Assembly: GCF_026191915.1 (NCBI RefSeq)
Contig: NZ_JAIMBY010000007.1
Span: forward strand, 62,001 to 126,000
Length of the DNA: 64,000 nucleotides
Direction of reading: 5' to 3'
Origin: Acidiphilium sp. PA
GTDB lineage: Bacteria; Pseudomonadota; Alphaproteobacteria; Acetobacterales; Acetobacteraceae
Made by a program: the position numbers and the translations under genes. Numbering within the stretch: position 1 is the stretch's first letter; each line of letters opens with the position of its first letter. A model generated the notes under the pieces. It searched no databases and was not told where the DNA came from. It worked only from the letters and a program-made list of their open reading frames with translations. This document shows positions 39,087 to 46,748 of the stretch, one piece after another.

Positions 39087-40211
39087 ATGAAGCTCAAGGC
39101 GGATCGCGCCACGCTCCTCAAGGCGCTGGCCCATGTTCAGAACGTGGTGGAGAAGCGCAACACCATCCCCATTCTCGCCAATGTCCTGCTGTCCGTGAAG
39201 GAAGGCCGCCTGACCATCGCCGCGACCGATCTGGAGATCGCGCTGATCGAGGACGTGCCGGTCGAGGCGGCGCAGGATGGTTCGGTAACCGCCCCGGCGG
39301 CCACACTGTACGAAATCGTGCGGCGTCAGCCCGAGCATGCCCAGGTCGAACTCGACCATCCGGGCGGCGATGCACCGCTCGCTCTCCGCGCCGGGCGCTA
39401 CGCCACCAAGCTCGTCGTACTGCCGACCGATGAATTCCCCAAGCTCGATGCCGGCAAGCTGAGCCACCGGTTTGCCATCCCGGCGCAGGCGCTCCGCGGC
39501 CTGATCGACCGCACGCGGTTTGCGATCTCGACCGAGGAGACCCGGTATTACCTGAACGGCATTTACGTCCACGCCGCCGAATCCGATGGCGCCCCCGTGC
39601 TGCGCGCCGTGGCGACCGACGGGCACCGCCTCGCCCGCGTCGAGGAGCCGCTGCCCGAAGGTGCGGCGGGCATGCCCGGCGTGATCATTCCGCGCAAGAC
39701 CGTCAATGAAATCAGGAAGCTGCTGGAAGATGTCACCGGCGAGGTCGCGATCGCCCTGTCCGAGACGCGCATTCAGTTCACCCTCGATACCATGCGAATG
39801 ACCAGCAAGCTGATCGACGGCACCTACCCCGATTACAGCAAGGTCATCCCGGTCGGTAACGACAAGATCCTGCGCGTCGACACCAACGATTTCTCCAACG
39901 CCGTCGCCCGCGTCTCCGCGATCACCGCCGAGCGCCACAAGCCGGTGAAACTCTCGGTGGCGCGCGATCTGCTGGTGCTCTCCGCCACCAGCCCGGATCA
40001 GGGGACCGCCTCGGAAGAGCTCGACGGCGAACAGGTGGAATACAGCGCCACGCCGCTCGAAATCGGGTTTCAGGCCCGCTATCTCAACGATGTGACGGAA
40101 CAGATCAAAGGCCATGTCGAATTCTGCTTCGCCGATGGCGCGGCACCGACGCTGGTGCGCGCCGCCGGCGATCAGAGCGCGATTTTCGTGCTGATGCCAA
40201 TGCGGGTCTAG
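39087..40211 (+). CDS. dnaN: DNA polymerase III beta sliding clamp
   Basis: 374 residues, full family length. The clamp starts MKLKADRATLLKALAHVQNVVEKRNTIPIL (as adjacent motifs), contains DKILRVDTNDFSNAVARVSAI in the third domain, and ends with the canonical hydrophobic pocket tail FVLMPMRV. The clamp tethers DNA polymerases to DNA. ATG 39087 with GGAAGGA upstream is preferred over the frame opening at 38994. It is followed by recF but not preceded by dnaA, whereas dnaA-dnaN-recF is the arrangement in many bacteria. An A/T palindromic element separates it from recF. Confidence 0.97.
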   Translation: MKLKADRATLLKALAHVQNVVEKRNTIPILANVLLSVKEGRLTIAATDLEIALIEDVPVEAAQDGSVTAPAATLYEIVRRQPEHAQVELDHPGGDAPLALRAGRYATKLVVLPTDEFPKLDAGKLSHRFAIPAQALRGLIDRTRFAISTEETRYYLNGIYVHAAESDGAPVLRAVATDGHRLARVEEPLPEGAAGMPGVIIPRKTVNEIRKLLEDVTGEVAIALSETRIQFTLDTMRMTSKLIDGTYPDYSKVIPVGNDKILRVDTNDFSNAVARVSAITAERHKPVKLSVARDLLVLSATSPDQGTASEELDGEQVEYSATPLEIGFQARYLNDVTEQIKGHVEFCFADGAAPTLVRAAGDQSAIFVLMPMRV

Positions 40212-40242
40212 CGGTCGCGCGGCGGTGCGAGGGGAGGAAGCG

Positions 40243-40359
40243 CTTCTTTTTTGAAAAAAAGAAGCAAAAAACTTTTTTTGATCTGGGGCACGGGCGCTTG
40301 AACCGTCACAGGCCCAGTGTCAGAAAGTTTTTTTGCTTCTTTTTTTTCAAAAAAAGAAG
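40243..40359. repeat. A/T palindromic element, paired copy 3 (dnaN-recF spacer)
   Basis: Left hairpin CTTCTTTTTTGAAAAAAAGAAG with CAAAAAACTTT, a core containing CTGGGGCACGGGCG.TTGAA and CACAGGCCC, then AAAGTTTTTTTGCTTC and a second hairpin ending at 40359. This is the best preserved copy, with the core shared with the copy at 60. It fills the dnaN-recF gap and ends 18 bases before the recF start. Confidence 0.88.
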
Positions 40360-40377
40360 TCCTTGCTTCCTTCTCCC

Positions 40378-41556
40378 ATGACAACCCTGACCACCCTCCG
40401 CCTGACCGATTTCCGCTCCTACGCCGCGCTCGATATCCGGCCGGCGTCGCGCATCGTGGCCCTCGAAGGGCCGAACGGGTCGGGCAAGACCAATCTGCTC
40501 GAGGCGATTTCGCTGCTGGCGCCCGGGCGCGGGCTGCGCGGCGCGAAATTTGCCGAACTGGCGCGGCGCGGCGGGTCGGGCGGCTGGGCGGTCGCCGCCC
40601 AACTCACCGATGCCGGGCGCCGCTTCACGCTCGGCACCGGCATCGATGGTCCGGGTGCCGAGCGCCGCAAACTCCTGCTCGATGGCGATCCGGTCACCGC
40701 GGCCGCGGCCGCCGCCGCCTTCGCCTGCGTATGGCTGACCCCGCAGATGGACCGGCTGTTCACCGAAGGCGCCAGCGCACGGCGGCGCTTTCTCGACCGG
40801 CTGACCCTCGCGCTCGCGCCAGCCCACGCGAGCGAGGTCGCGGCGTTCGAGGCGGCTTCGGCCAATCGCAACCGCCAGATCGAACAGGGCACCGCCGATG
40901 CCGCCTGGCTTGCGACCATCGAGGATTCCATGGCCCGCCATGCCGCCGCCCTGACGGCGTCGCGGCTCGATCTCATCGCGCGGGTCAACGCCATGCTGGC
41001 GCGCGGCGCGTTCGCACCGTTTCCGGCAGCGACCCTGGCGCTCGATTGCCCGATCGGGGCGCGCCTCGCCATCGAACCGGCGATCGCGGTGGAGGACTGG
41101 CTGCGGCGGCTCTATGCGCGCACCCGCGCCGAACCGGTCGCCGCGGTCTCGCCGCAGCGGGCCGATCTGCTGCTCGCGGATGCCGGCAGCGGGCTTGCCG
41201 CCGCCCTCGCATCGACCGGCCAGCAACGCGCCATGCTGGTCGCCATCGTGCTGGCGCACGCGGCGCTGATCGCCACGCTGCGCGGCGCGGCGCCGGTGCT
41301 GCTGCTCGATGAACCCTTCGTCCACCTCGATGCGGCGCATCGCCTCGCGCTGGGCGAGGCGCTGCGGCAAAGCCCGAGCCAGGTGTTCTGCACCGCGACC
41401 GATCGGGCGCACCTGCGCGCGCTGGGCGATGATGCGGCGGTCTGGCTGGTCTCGCCGGGGCGGATCGGCGGCGTCGGGTCAGGCGATCAGCCGGGCCCTG
41501 CTTTCGAACCGGCCGCTGGCCGGGTCGCCATCGGCGATGACGGCCCGATGCGCTGA
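40378..41556 (+). CDS. recF: DNA replication and repair protein RecF
   Basis: SMC/RecN-like ATPase of 392 residues that loads RecA at gapped DNA together with RecO/RecR. N-terminal LTDFRSYAALDIRPASRIVALEG precedes Walker A GPNGSGKTNLLEAIS near residue 30; the ABC-type signature region is STGQQRAMLVAIVLAHAALI and Walker B is VLLLDEPFVHLD. ATG 40378 is preferred: the frame opens at 40333 inside the A/T element and would add the artefactual FFQKKKSLLPSP. The C-terminus (GRVAIGDDGPMR) is longer and more divergent than usual. Confidence 0.95.
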   Translation: MTTLTTLRLTDFRSYAALDIRPASRIVALEGPNGSGKTNLLEAISLLAPGRGLRGAKFAELARRGGSGGWAVAAQLTDAGRRFTLGTGIDGPGAERRKLLLDGDPVTAAAAAAAFACVWLTPQMDRLFTEGASARRRFLDRLTLALAPAHASEVAAFEAASANRNRQIEQGTADAAWLATIEDSMARHAAALTASRLDLIARVNAMLARGAFAPFPAATLALDCPIGARLAIEPAIAVEDWLRRLYARTRAEPVAAVSPQRADLLLADAGSGLAAALASTGQQRAMLVAIVLAHAALIATLRGAAPVLLLDEPFVHLDAAHRLALGEALRQSPSQVFCTATDRAHLRALGDDAAVWLVSPGRIGGVGSGDQPGPAFEPAAGRVAIGDDGPMR

Positions 41557-41670
41557 GGCGACCTCAACCGGCATCGACCCGCGCCGCACAGTGTTGCCAC
41601 GAACCGATCAAGACTGCAGGATAGCACAACCCGGCATCAGACCGGTTCGCAACAGCACGAGGAAACCGCC

Positions 41671-42639
41671 ATGGCCAGCACGCTCCGCGCCGAAATCCCG
41701 GTCACCGAACTTCTCCGGAACGATCCGAAAAACTGGGGTCGCTGGGGTGACGATGACGAGGTCGGCGCCCTCAACTTCCTCACCCAGGCCGAAGTGCTGC
41801 GCGGCGTGCAGGCCGTCAGACAGGGCAAGACCTTCACCCTCCAGGTCATGATGGGTCATCCCGGCGGCGATCCGGTCTGGCCCGGCCGCGCCCAACCGGT
41901 CCGCGTCAACGTGATGGACAAGGGCCACTACCTCTGCGGCAAAGGCCCGGTATTTCCCGGCCACGCCGAATATGCGGACGACATGCTGATCATGTACCTC
42001 CAGGGCTCGACCCAATACGACGCGCTCGGCCACGTCTGGTGCGACGACACGCTCTACAACGGCTACGATGCCCGCACCACCGCCGGCAAAATGACCAAGG
42101 CGAGCGTCCTGCCGATCGCCGAACGCGGCATCGCCGGGCGCGGCGTCCTGATCGACATCGCCCGCCATCGCAACAAGCCGGTCCTCGACCGCGGCGAGAC
42201 CTTCACCCATGAAGACGTGCTCGCCGCTGCCGCGCAACAGGGCACGACGATTGAAAAACACGACATATTGCTCATCCGCACCGGCTGGATCGGCTCGTTC
42301 TACGACCGCGACAAGGCGGAATTCTATAAGGATTTCATCGAGCCCGGCCTGACCTACAGCCCCGAACTGGTCAAATGGTTCCACGAGATGGAAATCCCCA
42401 ACCTCGTCACCGACACCATCGCCAACGAGGTCACCGCCGATCCCGTCTCCGGCGTCGTCCTGCCGCTGCACAACGCGCTGATGCGCAATCTCGGCGTCAC
42501 CTTCACCGAAATCGCCGCCCTCGACGCCCTGGCCGACGATTGCGCGGCCGACGGCCAATGGACCTTCCTCTACACCGCCGCCCCCCTCAAAGTCGCCGGC
42601 GGCACCGGCGCCCCGGTCAACCCCGTGGTGATCAAATAG
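41671..42639 (+). CDS. Cyclase family protein (metal-dependent hydrolase)
   Basis: 322 residues, matching the cyclase/kynurenine-formamidase-like family of Mn/Zn hydrolases. The usual HxGTxxDxxxH metal motif appears here as QGSTQYDALGHVWCDD, lacking the first histidine; this variant is frequent in a subgroup of the family. Other conserved segments are GRGVLIDIARH and HDILLIRTGWIGSFYD. The substrate is unknown. It is followed 16 bases downstream by an acyl-CoA synthetase on the same strand, so the two may act on one carboxylic acid or amide. AGGAAACCGCC precedes ATG 41671. Confidence 0.88.
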   Translation: MASTLRAEIPVTELLRNDPKNWGRWGDDDEVGALNFLTQAEVLRGVQAVRQGKTFTLQVMMGHPGGDPVWPGRAQPVRVNVMDKGHYLCGKGPVFPGHAEYADDMLIMYLQGSTQYDALGHVWCDDTLYNGYDARTTAGKMTKASVLPIAERGIAGRGVLIDIARHRNKPVLDRGETFTHEDVLAAAAQQGTTIEKHDILLIRTGWIGSFYDRDKAEFYKDFIEPGLTYSPELVKWFHEMEIPNLVTDTIANEVTADPVSGVVLPLHNALMRNLGVTFTEIAALDALADDCAADGQWTFLYTAAPLKVAGGTGAPVNPVVIK

Positions 42640-42655
42640 GGCAGGGGCCGCGCCA

Positions 42656-44308
42656 ATGACCGTCTACGACGACAAACCCTGGCTCGGCCTCTACGACCAT
42701 GGCCAACCCGCCACCATCACCCCCGACTTCACCGACGCCCTGGCAATGTTCCGCGCCGCCGTCGCCCGCGCCCCGGACCGCGCCGCGATCCTGTATTTCG
42801 ACGCGACCCTCACCTACGCCGAACTCGACGATCTGAGCGACCGCCTGGCCACCCACCTCACCACCAACGGCTTCGCCCCGGGCGACCGCTTCGCCGTCTT
42901 CCTCCAGAACGTGCCGCAATTCGTCATCGCCATCCTCGCCGCCTGGAAATCCGGCGGCATCGCCGTCGCGGTCAACCCCATGAACCGCGCCCGCGAAATC
43001 GCCGTCCTGTTCGCCGATTGCACGCCCAAAGCCGTGATCTGCCACGACGAAACCTACCATACCGTCTTCGATCCGCTCGACCCGGCCCTCCGCCCCGCCA
43101 TCCTCATCACGACATCGGCGCTCGCATTCCAGACCCGCAACGATCCCCGTCTCTTCGCCAACGCCACCCGCCACCGCTTGCCCGACACCACCGACTTCGC
43201 CGATGCCATCGCGCACCCCGCCGCCCCGCCGCCAACCCCGCACTACCAACCCGCCGACATCGCCTTCCTGGTCTACACCTCCGGCACCACCGGCGTGCCG
43301 AAGGGCGCCATGAACACCCACGGCAACGTCACCTTCAACGCCCAGACCTATCGCGACTGGATCGAACTGGCCGAAGGCGCGCCGGTGCTCGGCATCGCCC
43401 CGCTGTTTCACATCACCGGCCTGATCGGCCACGTCGCCGCTGGCTTCCTCACCGCCGCCCCCCTGATCCTGTCCTACCGGTTCGAACCCGGCGTCATGCT
43501 CGACAGCATCGAGGAGCACCAGGCCGCCTTCACCATCGGCGCCATCACCGCCTTCATCGCCCTGATGAACCACCCGAACGCCACCCCCGAAAAACTGAAA
43601 TCCCTGACCAAAATCTACTCGGGCGGCGCGCCCATCCCGCCCAGCGTGGTCACCGCGTTTCGCGAGAAATTCGGCCCCTACATCCACAACGGCTACGGCC
43701 TGACCGAAACCAACTCCCCCACCCACGTCGTCCCGCTCTCACGGCAAGCCCCGGTCGACCCCGCCTCCGGCGCCCTGGCCATCGGCGTGCCCGTCTACGA
43801 CACGGTTTCCTGGATCTGCGACGACGAAGGCAATCCGCTCCCCCAGGGCGAAATCGGCGAAATCGTCACCCAGGGCCCGATGATCGTGCCCGGCTACTGG
43901 AACAAGCCCGACAAAACCGCCGAAGCCATCCGCAACGGCCGCTTCCACACCGGCGACGTCGGATTCATGGACGAACAAGGCTGGTTCTACCTGGTCGATC
44001 GCAAGAAAGACATGATCAACGCCGCCGGCTACAAAGTCTGGCCCCGCGAAGTCGAAGACGTGCTCTACACCCACCCCGCCATCCGCGAAGCCGCCGTAAT
44101 CGGCATCCCCGACCCCTACCGCGGCGAAACCGTCAAAGCCGTCGTCAGCCTCAAACCCGACGCCACCGCCACCCCCGAAGACATCATCGCCTTCTGCAAA
44201 TCCCGCATGGCCGCCTACAAATACCCCCGCACCGTAACAATAATCCCCGACCTCCCCAAAACCGTCACCGGCAAAATCCTCCGCCGCGAACTCAGAGACC
44301 CCGCGTAG
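42656..44308 (+). CDS. AMP-dependent acyl-CoA synthetase/ligase
   Basis: Adenylate-forming ligase, 550 residues. Core motifs are LVYTSGTTGVPKGAMNTHGN (phosphate loop), GYGLTETNSPTH, the adenosine-binding GDVGFMDEQGWFYLVDRKKD hinge region, and the catalytic lysine near the end in LPKTVTGKILRREL. It activates a carboxylic acid via acyl-AMP to the CoA thioester; the acid cannot be predicted but is probably supplied by the preceding cyclase-family hydrolase. The codons are extremely C-rich (43201-43260 has 34 C and 11 G). The TAG stop lies inside a REP palindrome beginning at 44304. Confidence 0.92.
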   Translation: MTVYDDKPWLGLYDHGQPATITPDFTDALAMFRAAVARAPDRAAILYFDATLTYAELDDLSDRLATHLTTNGFAPGDRFAVFLQNVPQFVIAILAAWKSGGIAVAVNPMNRAREIAVLFADCTPKAVICHDETYHTVFDPLDPALRPAILITTSALAFQTRNDPRLFANATRHRLPDTTDFADAIAHPAAPPPTPHYQPADIAFLVYTSGTTGVPKGAMNTHGNVTFNAQTYRDWIELAEGAPVLGIAPLFHITGLIGHVAAGFLTAAPLILSYRFEPGVMLDSIEEHQAAFTIGAITAFIALMNHPNATPEKLKSLTKIYSGGAPIPPSVVTAFREKFGPYIHNGYGLTETNSPTHVVPLSRQAPVDPASGALAIGVPVYDTVSWICDDEGNPLPQGEIGEIVTQGPMIVPGYWNKPDKTAEAIRNGRFHTGDVGFMDEQGWFYLVDRKKDMINAAGYKVWPREVEDVLYTHPAIREAAVIGIPDPYRGETVKAVVSLKPDATATPEDIIAFCKSRMAAYKYPRTVTIIPDLPKTVTGKILRRELRDPA

Positions 44309-44340
44309 GGCGGGGTGCGGCCTTCCGCACCCCACCGCCC
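44304..44340. repeat. REP-like palindrome 1
   Basis: CGTAGGGCGGGGTGCGG-CCTT-CCGCACCCCACCGCCC, a GC-rich hairpin with a CGTAGGG head. Its TAG serves as the stop codon of the acyl-CoA synthetase gene. Same family as 44449 and 45128. Confidence 0.8.
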
Positions 44341-44365
44341 AAAAGCCAGTAAAGCAAGGGCAGGA

Positions 44366-44399
44366 CTTCTTTTTTGCAAAAAAGAAGCAAAAAACTTTT
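44366..44399. repeat. A/T palindromic element, single unit
   Basis: CTTCTTTTTTGCAAAAAAGAAG followed by CAAAAAACTTTT, the left unit only of the paired element, placed between REP palindromes 1 and 2. Confidence 0.75.
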
Positions 44400-44448
44400 A
44401 TGAATCGCGGTGATCGCCGCTCGATGGTCCGCGCACGCATCAAACCAT

Positions 44449-44480
44449 CGTAGGGTGGGGTGCTCTTCCGCACCCCACCA
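44449..44480. repeat. REP-like palindrome 2, 3' side of the RAYT gene
   Basis: CGTAGGGTGGGGTGCTCTTCCGCACCCCACCA, identical over most of its length to the copy at 45128. Head CGTAGGG, stem GGTGGGGTGC-type with loop TCTTCC. It ends 13 bases before the RAYT stop codon. Confidence 0.85.
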
Positions 44481-44493
44481 CTGTCACCCCGCA

Positions 44494-45063
44494 TCACCCG
44501 TCCGGTCTCTCACCAAATCCGCCACCCATCTCCGCCCCGCCGCCCCAACCAGCCGGATAATCCCCCCGTGCCACCGCCCGCCGAAACGATGAAAACGGCC
44601 AATTCCCGGCATGGCCCACCAGCCCATGCTTGACCGGATTAAAATGACAATAATCCACATGACGCCTGAAATCAGCCTCATCCCGTATCGTGTGTTCCCA
44701 AAACCGCCGCTGCCACACACCGCGTTCGCCCTTGGCAATCCGAGAGGCGGATCGGCTTTCACCTTTCGCAAGTCTCACCGAGAAACCGCGCTTGATCAGA
44801 GCCCACCTCACGGAAAAATCGGCATCACCATCCGGCAATGTCCATACCGCATGCAGATGCTCGGGCAGCACAACCCATGCGTCGATGTTAAATGGATACA
44901 GCGCGCGGGCTCGTAAAACCGACGCGCGTAGGGCGTCAACCTCCTTGACCAGCAGGTCGCTGCGCCGGTCAGCCAAGGCGACGGTGAAAAAATATGTTCC
45001 GCCTGCGACGTGATTTCGCCGATACTCCGGCATTCGTTTACCATTTCGCTGTGCCCTCGGCAT
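44494..45063 (-). CDS. REP-associated tyrosine transposase (RAYT, Y1 family)
   Basis: 189 residues from ATG 45063, or 179 from ATG 45033. The HUH motif is in AWVVLPEHLHAVWTLP and the catalytic tyrosine in HVDYCHFNPVKHGLVGH, with the family ending NWPFSSFRRAVARGDYPAGW. RAYTs are single-copy IS200-like transposases thought to process REP palindromes. Here identical REPs lie on both sides (44449 and 45128). The frame stays open upstream to 45243, through REP 3 and into the C-terminal frame of a deleted RAYT copy, but that part is not credible as N-terminus. Confidence 0.93.
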   Translation of the reverse strand: MPRAQRNGKRMPEYRRNHVAGGTYFFTVALADRRSDLLVKEVDALRASVLRARALYPFNIDAWVVLPEHLHAVWTLPDGDADFSVRWALIKRGFSVRLAKGESRSASRIAKGERGVWQRRFWEHTIRDEADFRRHVDYCHFNPVKHGLVGHAGNWPFSSFRRAVARGDYPAGWGGGAEMGGGFGERPDG

Positions 45064-45127
45064 TTTGGCCCTGCAATGGTGGAGTGCAAGGAAAGGCGAC
45101 GATATGAAAACGAAGATGCTTAGCCGG

Positions 45128-45160
45128 CGTAGGGTGGGGTGCTCTTCCGCACCCCACCAC
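45128..45160. repeat. REP-like palindrome 3, 5' side of the RAYT gene
   Basis: CGTAGGGTGGGGTGCTCTTCCGCACCCCACCAC, same sequence and orientation as the copy at 44449. It lies between the intact RAYT gene and the deleted RAYT copy. Confidence 0.85.
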
Positions 45161-45164
45161 TTCA

Positions 45165-45386
45165 CCAAACTTCGTCCTTCCGGTCTTCCACCGAATTCCC
45201 CACCCACGCCGCCCCAACCGGCCGAATCCGCCCCGCGTGCCACAGCCCGCCGAAACGATGAGACCGGCCAATCCTTGCCGTGTGCGACCAGCCCGTACCT
45301 GACCGGGTCAATGTGAACATAACCGCCAACGCGACGGCGAACACATACGGTCCGCCTTCAACGCGATTTCGCCGATACGCCGGCAT
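45165..45386 (-). pseudogene. Internally deleted RAYT transposase copy
   Basis: Reading the minus strand from ATG 45386, MPAYRRNRVEGGPYVFAVAL matches the N-terminus of the intact RAYT (MPEYRRNHVAGGTYFFTVAL). It is then joined directly to GYVHIDPVRYGLVAHGKDWP, the counterpart of the intact VDYCHFNPVKHGLVGHAGNW, followed by SSFRRAVARGADSAGW. About 100 codons including the HUH histidines are missing and the two parts are out of frame. The C-terminal frame runs on through REP 3. It resembles a non-autonomous derivative left by internal deletion. Confidence 0.85.
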
Positions 45387-45427
45387 TGACCGGCCATTTG
45401 GATGAACAGTCGGCATGATGGTGCCGG

Positions 45428-45460
45428 AGCGCGGGGTGCGGAACATCACCCAACCCTAAG
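45428..45460. repeat. Diverged REP-like palindrome 4
   Basis: On the minus strand CTTAGGGTTGGGTGATGTTCCGCACCCCGCGCT resembles the REP head and stem with several mismatches and lies in inverted orientation relative to REP 3, on the 5' side of the deleted RAYT copy. Confidence 0.55.
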
Positions 45461-45491
45461 TCGGCTGACAGGCGGTTTCGTGAGGGAGGGT

Positions 45492-45523
45492 GGATAATGG
45501 GTATCGCGCGATACCCATCATCC
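45492..45523. terminator. Long palindrome downstream of the PEP-CTERM gene
   Basis: GATAATGGGTATCGC and GCGATACCCATCATC form a 15-bp stem with one G-T pair and essentially no loop. It lies 22 bases after the stop of the minus-strand PEP-CTERM gene, so termination or mRNA end protection is plausible. No T-run follows on the minus strand, hence the low confidence; a protein-binding site is the alternative. Confidence 0.4.
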
Positions 45524-45544
45524 GTCTGGTGGTTCAACCTCTCA

Positions 45545-46468
45545 TCAATGTTTGCGCCGTGAGCGGACGGCCAGGCCGAGACCGATCAGACCCGTCCCAA
45601 GCAACGCCAACGACCCAGGTTCCGGCACCGGCGTCGGCGCCGAGATCTCATAAACCCAAGACCCCCCACCGCCCCCGCCTTGACCGAAACTATTACCATT
45701 TGTTCCCCCCATGCCGCCGACTTCAAGGTCGAGCACCGTCCCGGCGGTCAACGTGATGTCGCCACTGACGGTCGCGCCAAGTCCGCCGACGAACTTTTGT
45801 CTAATTAAACTGATGCCGCCGCCGCCCTGGCCGCCGGAGGCGGTGAAATCGTAGACGCCGGTGGTGGAAACATCATAGCTCTGTGAACCGCCGGTATAGC
45901 TGAACGACTGTATGGAATTACCGAATTCGATAGAAATGGAGCCCGCGCCAGTATTTTTACCGGTAGTTCCCGAGATATTGCTGAACGCGGCGGCAAGAAA
46001 GGAACTGCCGCCGCCGCCGGCGCCCGCATTAGCTGGGGAATCGCCGCCGCCACCACCGCCGCCATTATAGCCGCCGCCGCCGCCGCCGCCGAAGCCGCCG
46101 CCGCCACCGCCACCGCCGTAGGCACCGGAGCCGCCACCATAAGCACCCGCCAAGCCGAACCCGGGATAGGCCAACCCCCCGCCCGCGAAGCCGTCCCCGC
46201 TGGGACCACCGTTACCAAGAGCGCCCGCGCCGCCCGCGCCGCCCGCGCCGAGACCACCGGCCCCACCCGACCCGTTCAAACCGGCGTTTCCACCAGGACT
46301 GCCACCGTTCTGAGCCACCGTCCCCGCCTGGCCCTCGCCGCCACCGACTCTATAGAACGCCCCACCACCCCCACCGGCGACCATCAACAGAATCGGATTG
46401 GCAAGGGCGTGCGCCGTCGTCGCGCAAAACAGGGTGGTCACGAGCAGGGCAATACGGGTCCGGGTCAT
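45545..46468 (-). CDS. Glycine-rich PEP-CTERM surface protein
   Basis: 307 residues. An N-terminal signal peptide (RIALLVTTLFCATTAHALA) is followed by ~130 residues dominated by glycine (for example GAYGGGGGGGGFGGGGGG), then a strand-rich domain (QSYDVSTTGVYDFTASGGQG) and a C-terminal PEP-CTERM sorting signal VPEPGSLALLGTGLIGLGLA with basic tail RSRRKH. PEP-CTERM proteins are cleaved by an exosortase and linked to the envelope or exopolysaccharide matrix. No exosortase gene is seen in the window. The exopolysaccharide genes at 51.8-59.8 kb are a plausible functional partner. The Gly tract causes long GCC/GCCGCC runs on the plus strand. Confidence 0.9.
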   Translation of the reverse strand: MTRTRIALLVTTLFCATTAHALANPILLMVAGGGGGAFYRVGGGEGQAGTVAQNGGSPGGNAGLNGSGGAGGLGAGGAGGAGALGNGGPSGDGFAGGGLAYPGFGLAGAYGGGSGAYGGGGGGGGFGGGGGGGYNGGGGGGGDSPANAGAGGGGSSFLAAAFSNISGTTGKNTGAGSISIEFGNSIQSFSYTGGSQSYDVSTTGVYDFTASGGQGGGGISLIRQKFVGGLGATVSGDITLTAGTVLDLEVGGMGGTNGNSFGQGGGGGGSWVYEISAPTPVPEPGSLALLGTGLIGLGLAVRSRRKH

Positions 46469-46748
46469 GGTGGCTCCTTACGGGAAAAGAACGAACAAAA
46501 GTTACTGAGCAAAATCAATGCCAAAAATTTTCTCGTTTCAATTCAATGTCATAATGAACGCATGAAACCGTTAGTGTAAAAAATCCTGACACCCACCGCG
46601 CGTAACGCCCGGGCAAGGATCGGGCGACCCGCCGCACCCCACCCCTTTCAACGCCCGTCCTCCGTCCGGCATGGCACCACACTCACCACGAAGACGTTAA
46701 TGAAAATAACTCTTGCTTAGCTCTACCCGAGCATGCTTATATCCGGCC
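46469..46748. other. Intergenic region upstream of the PEP-CTERM gene
   Basis: About 280 bases without a supported gene. The part 46490-46580 is AT-rich compared with its surroundings and probably holds the minus-strand promoter of the PEP-CTERM gene. TAAGGAG (minus strand, near 46475) is its ribosome binding site. Nothing else was recognised. Confidence 0.5.

Noticed and set aside
43018-44352. Long plus-strand open frame within the acyl-CoA synthetase gene
   Set aside because: Arg/Pro/His-rich out-of-frame shadow caused by C-rich codons; no recognisable domain.
45990-46260. Repetitive GCC/GCCGCC tract, considered as a microsatellite or CRISPR-like array
   Set aside because: It encodes the glycine-rich region of the PEP-CTERM protein; there are no regular spacers.
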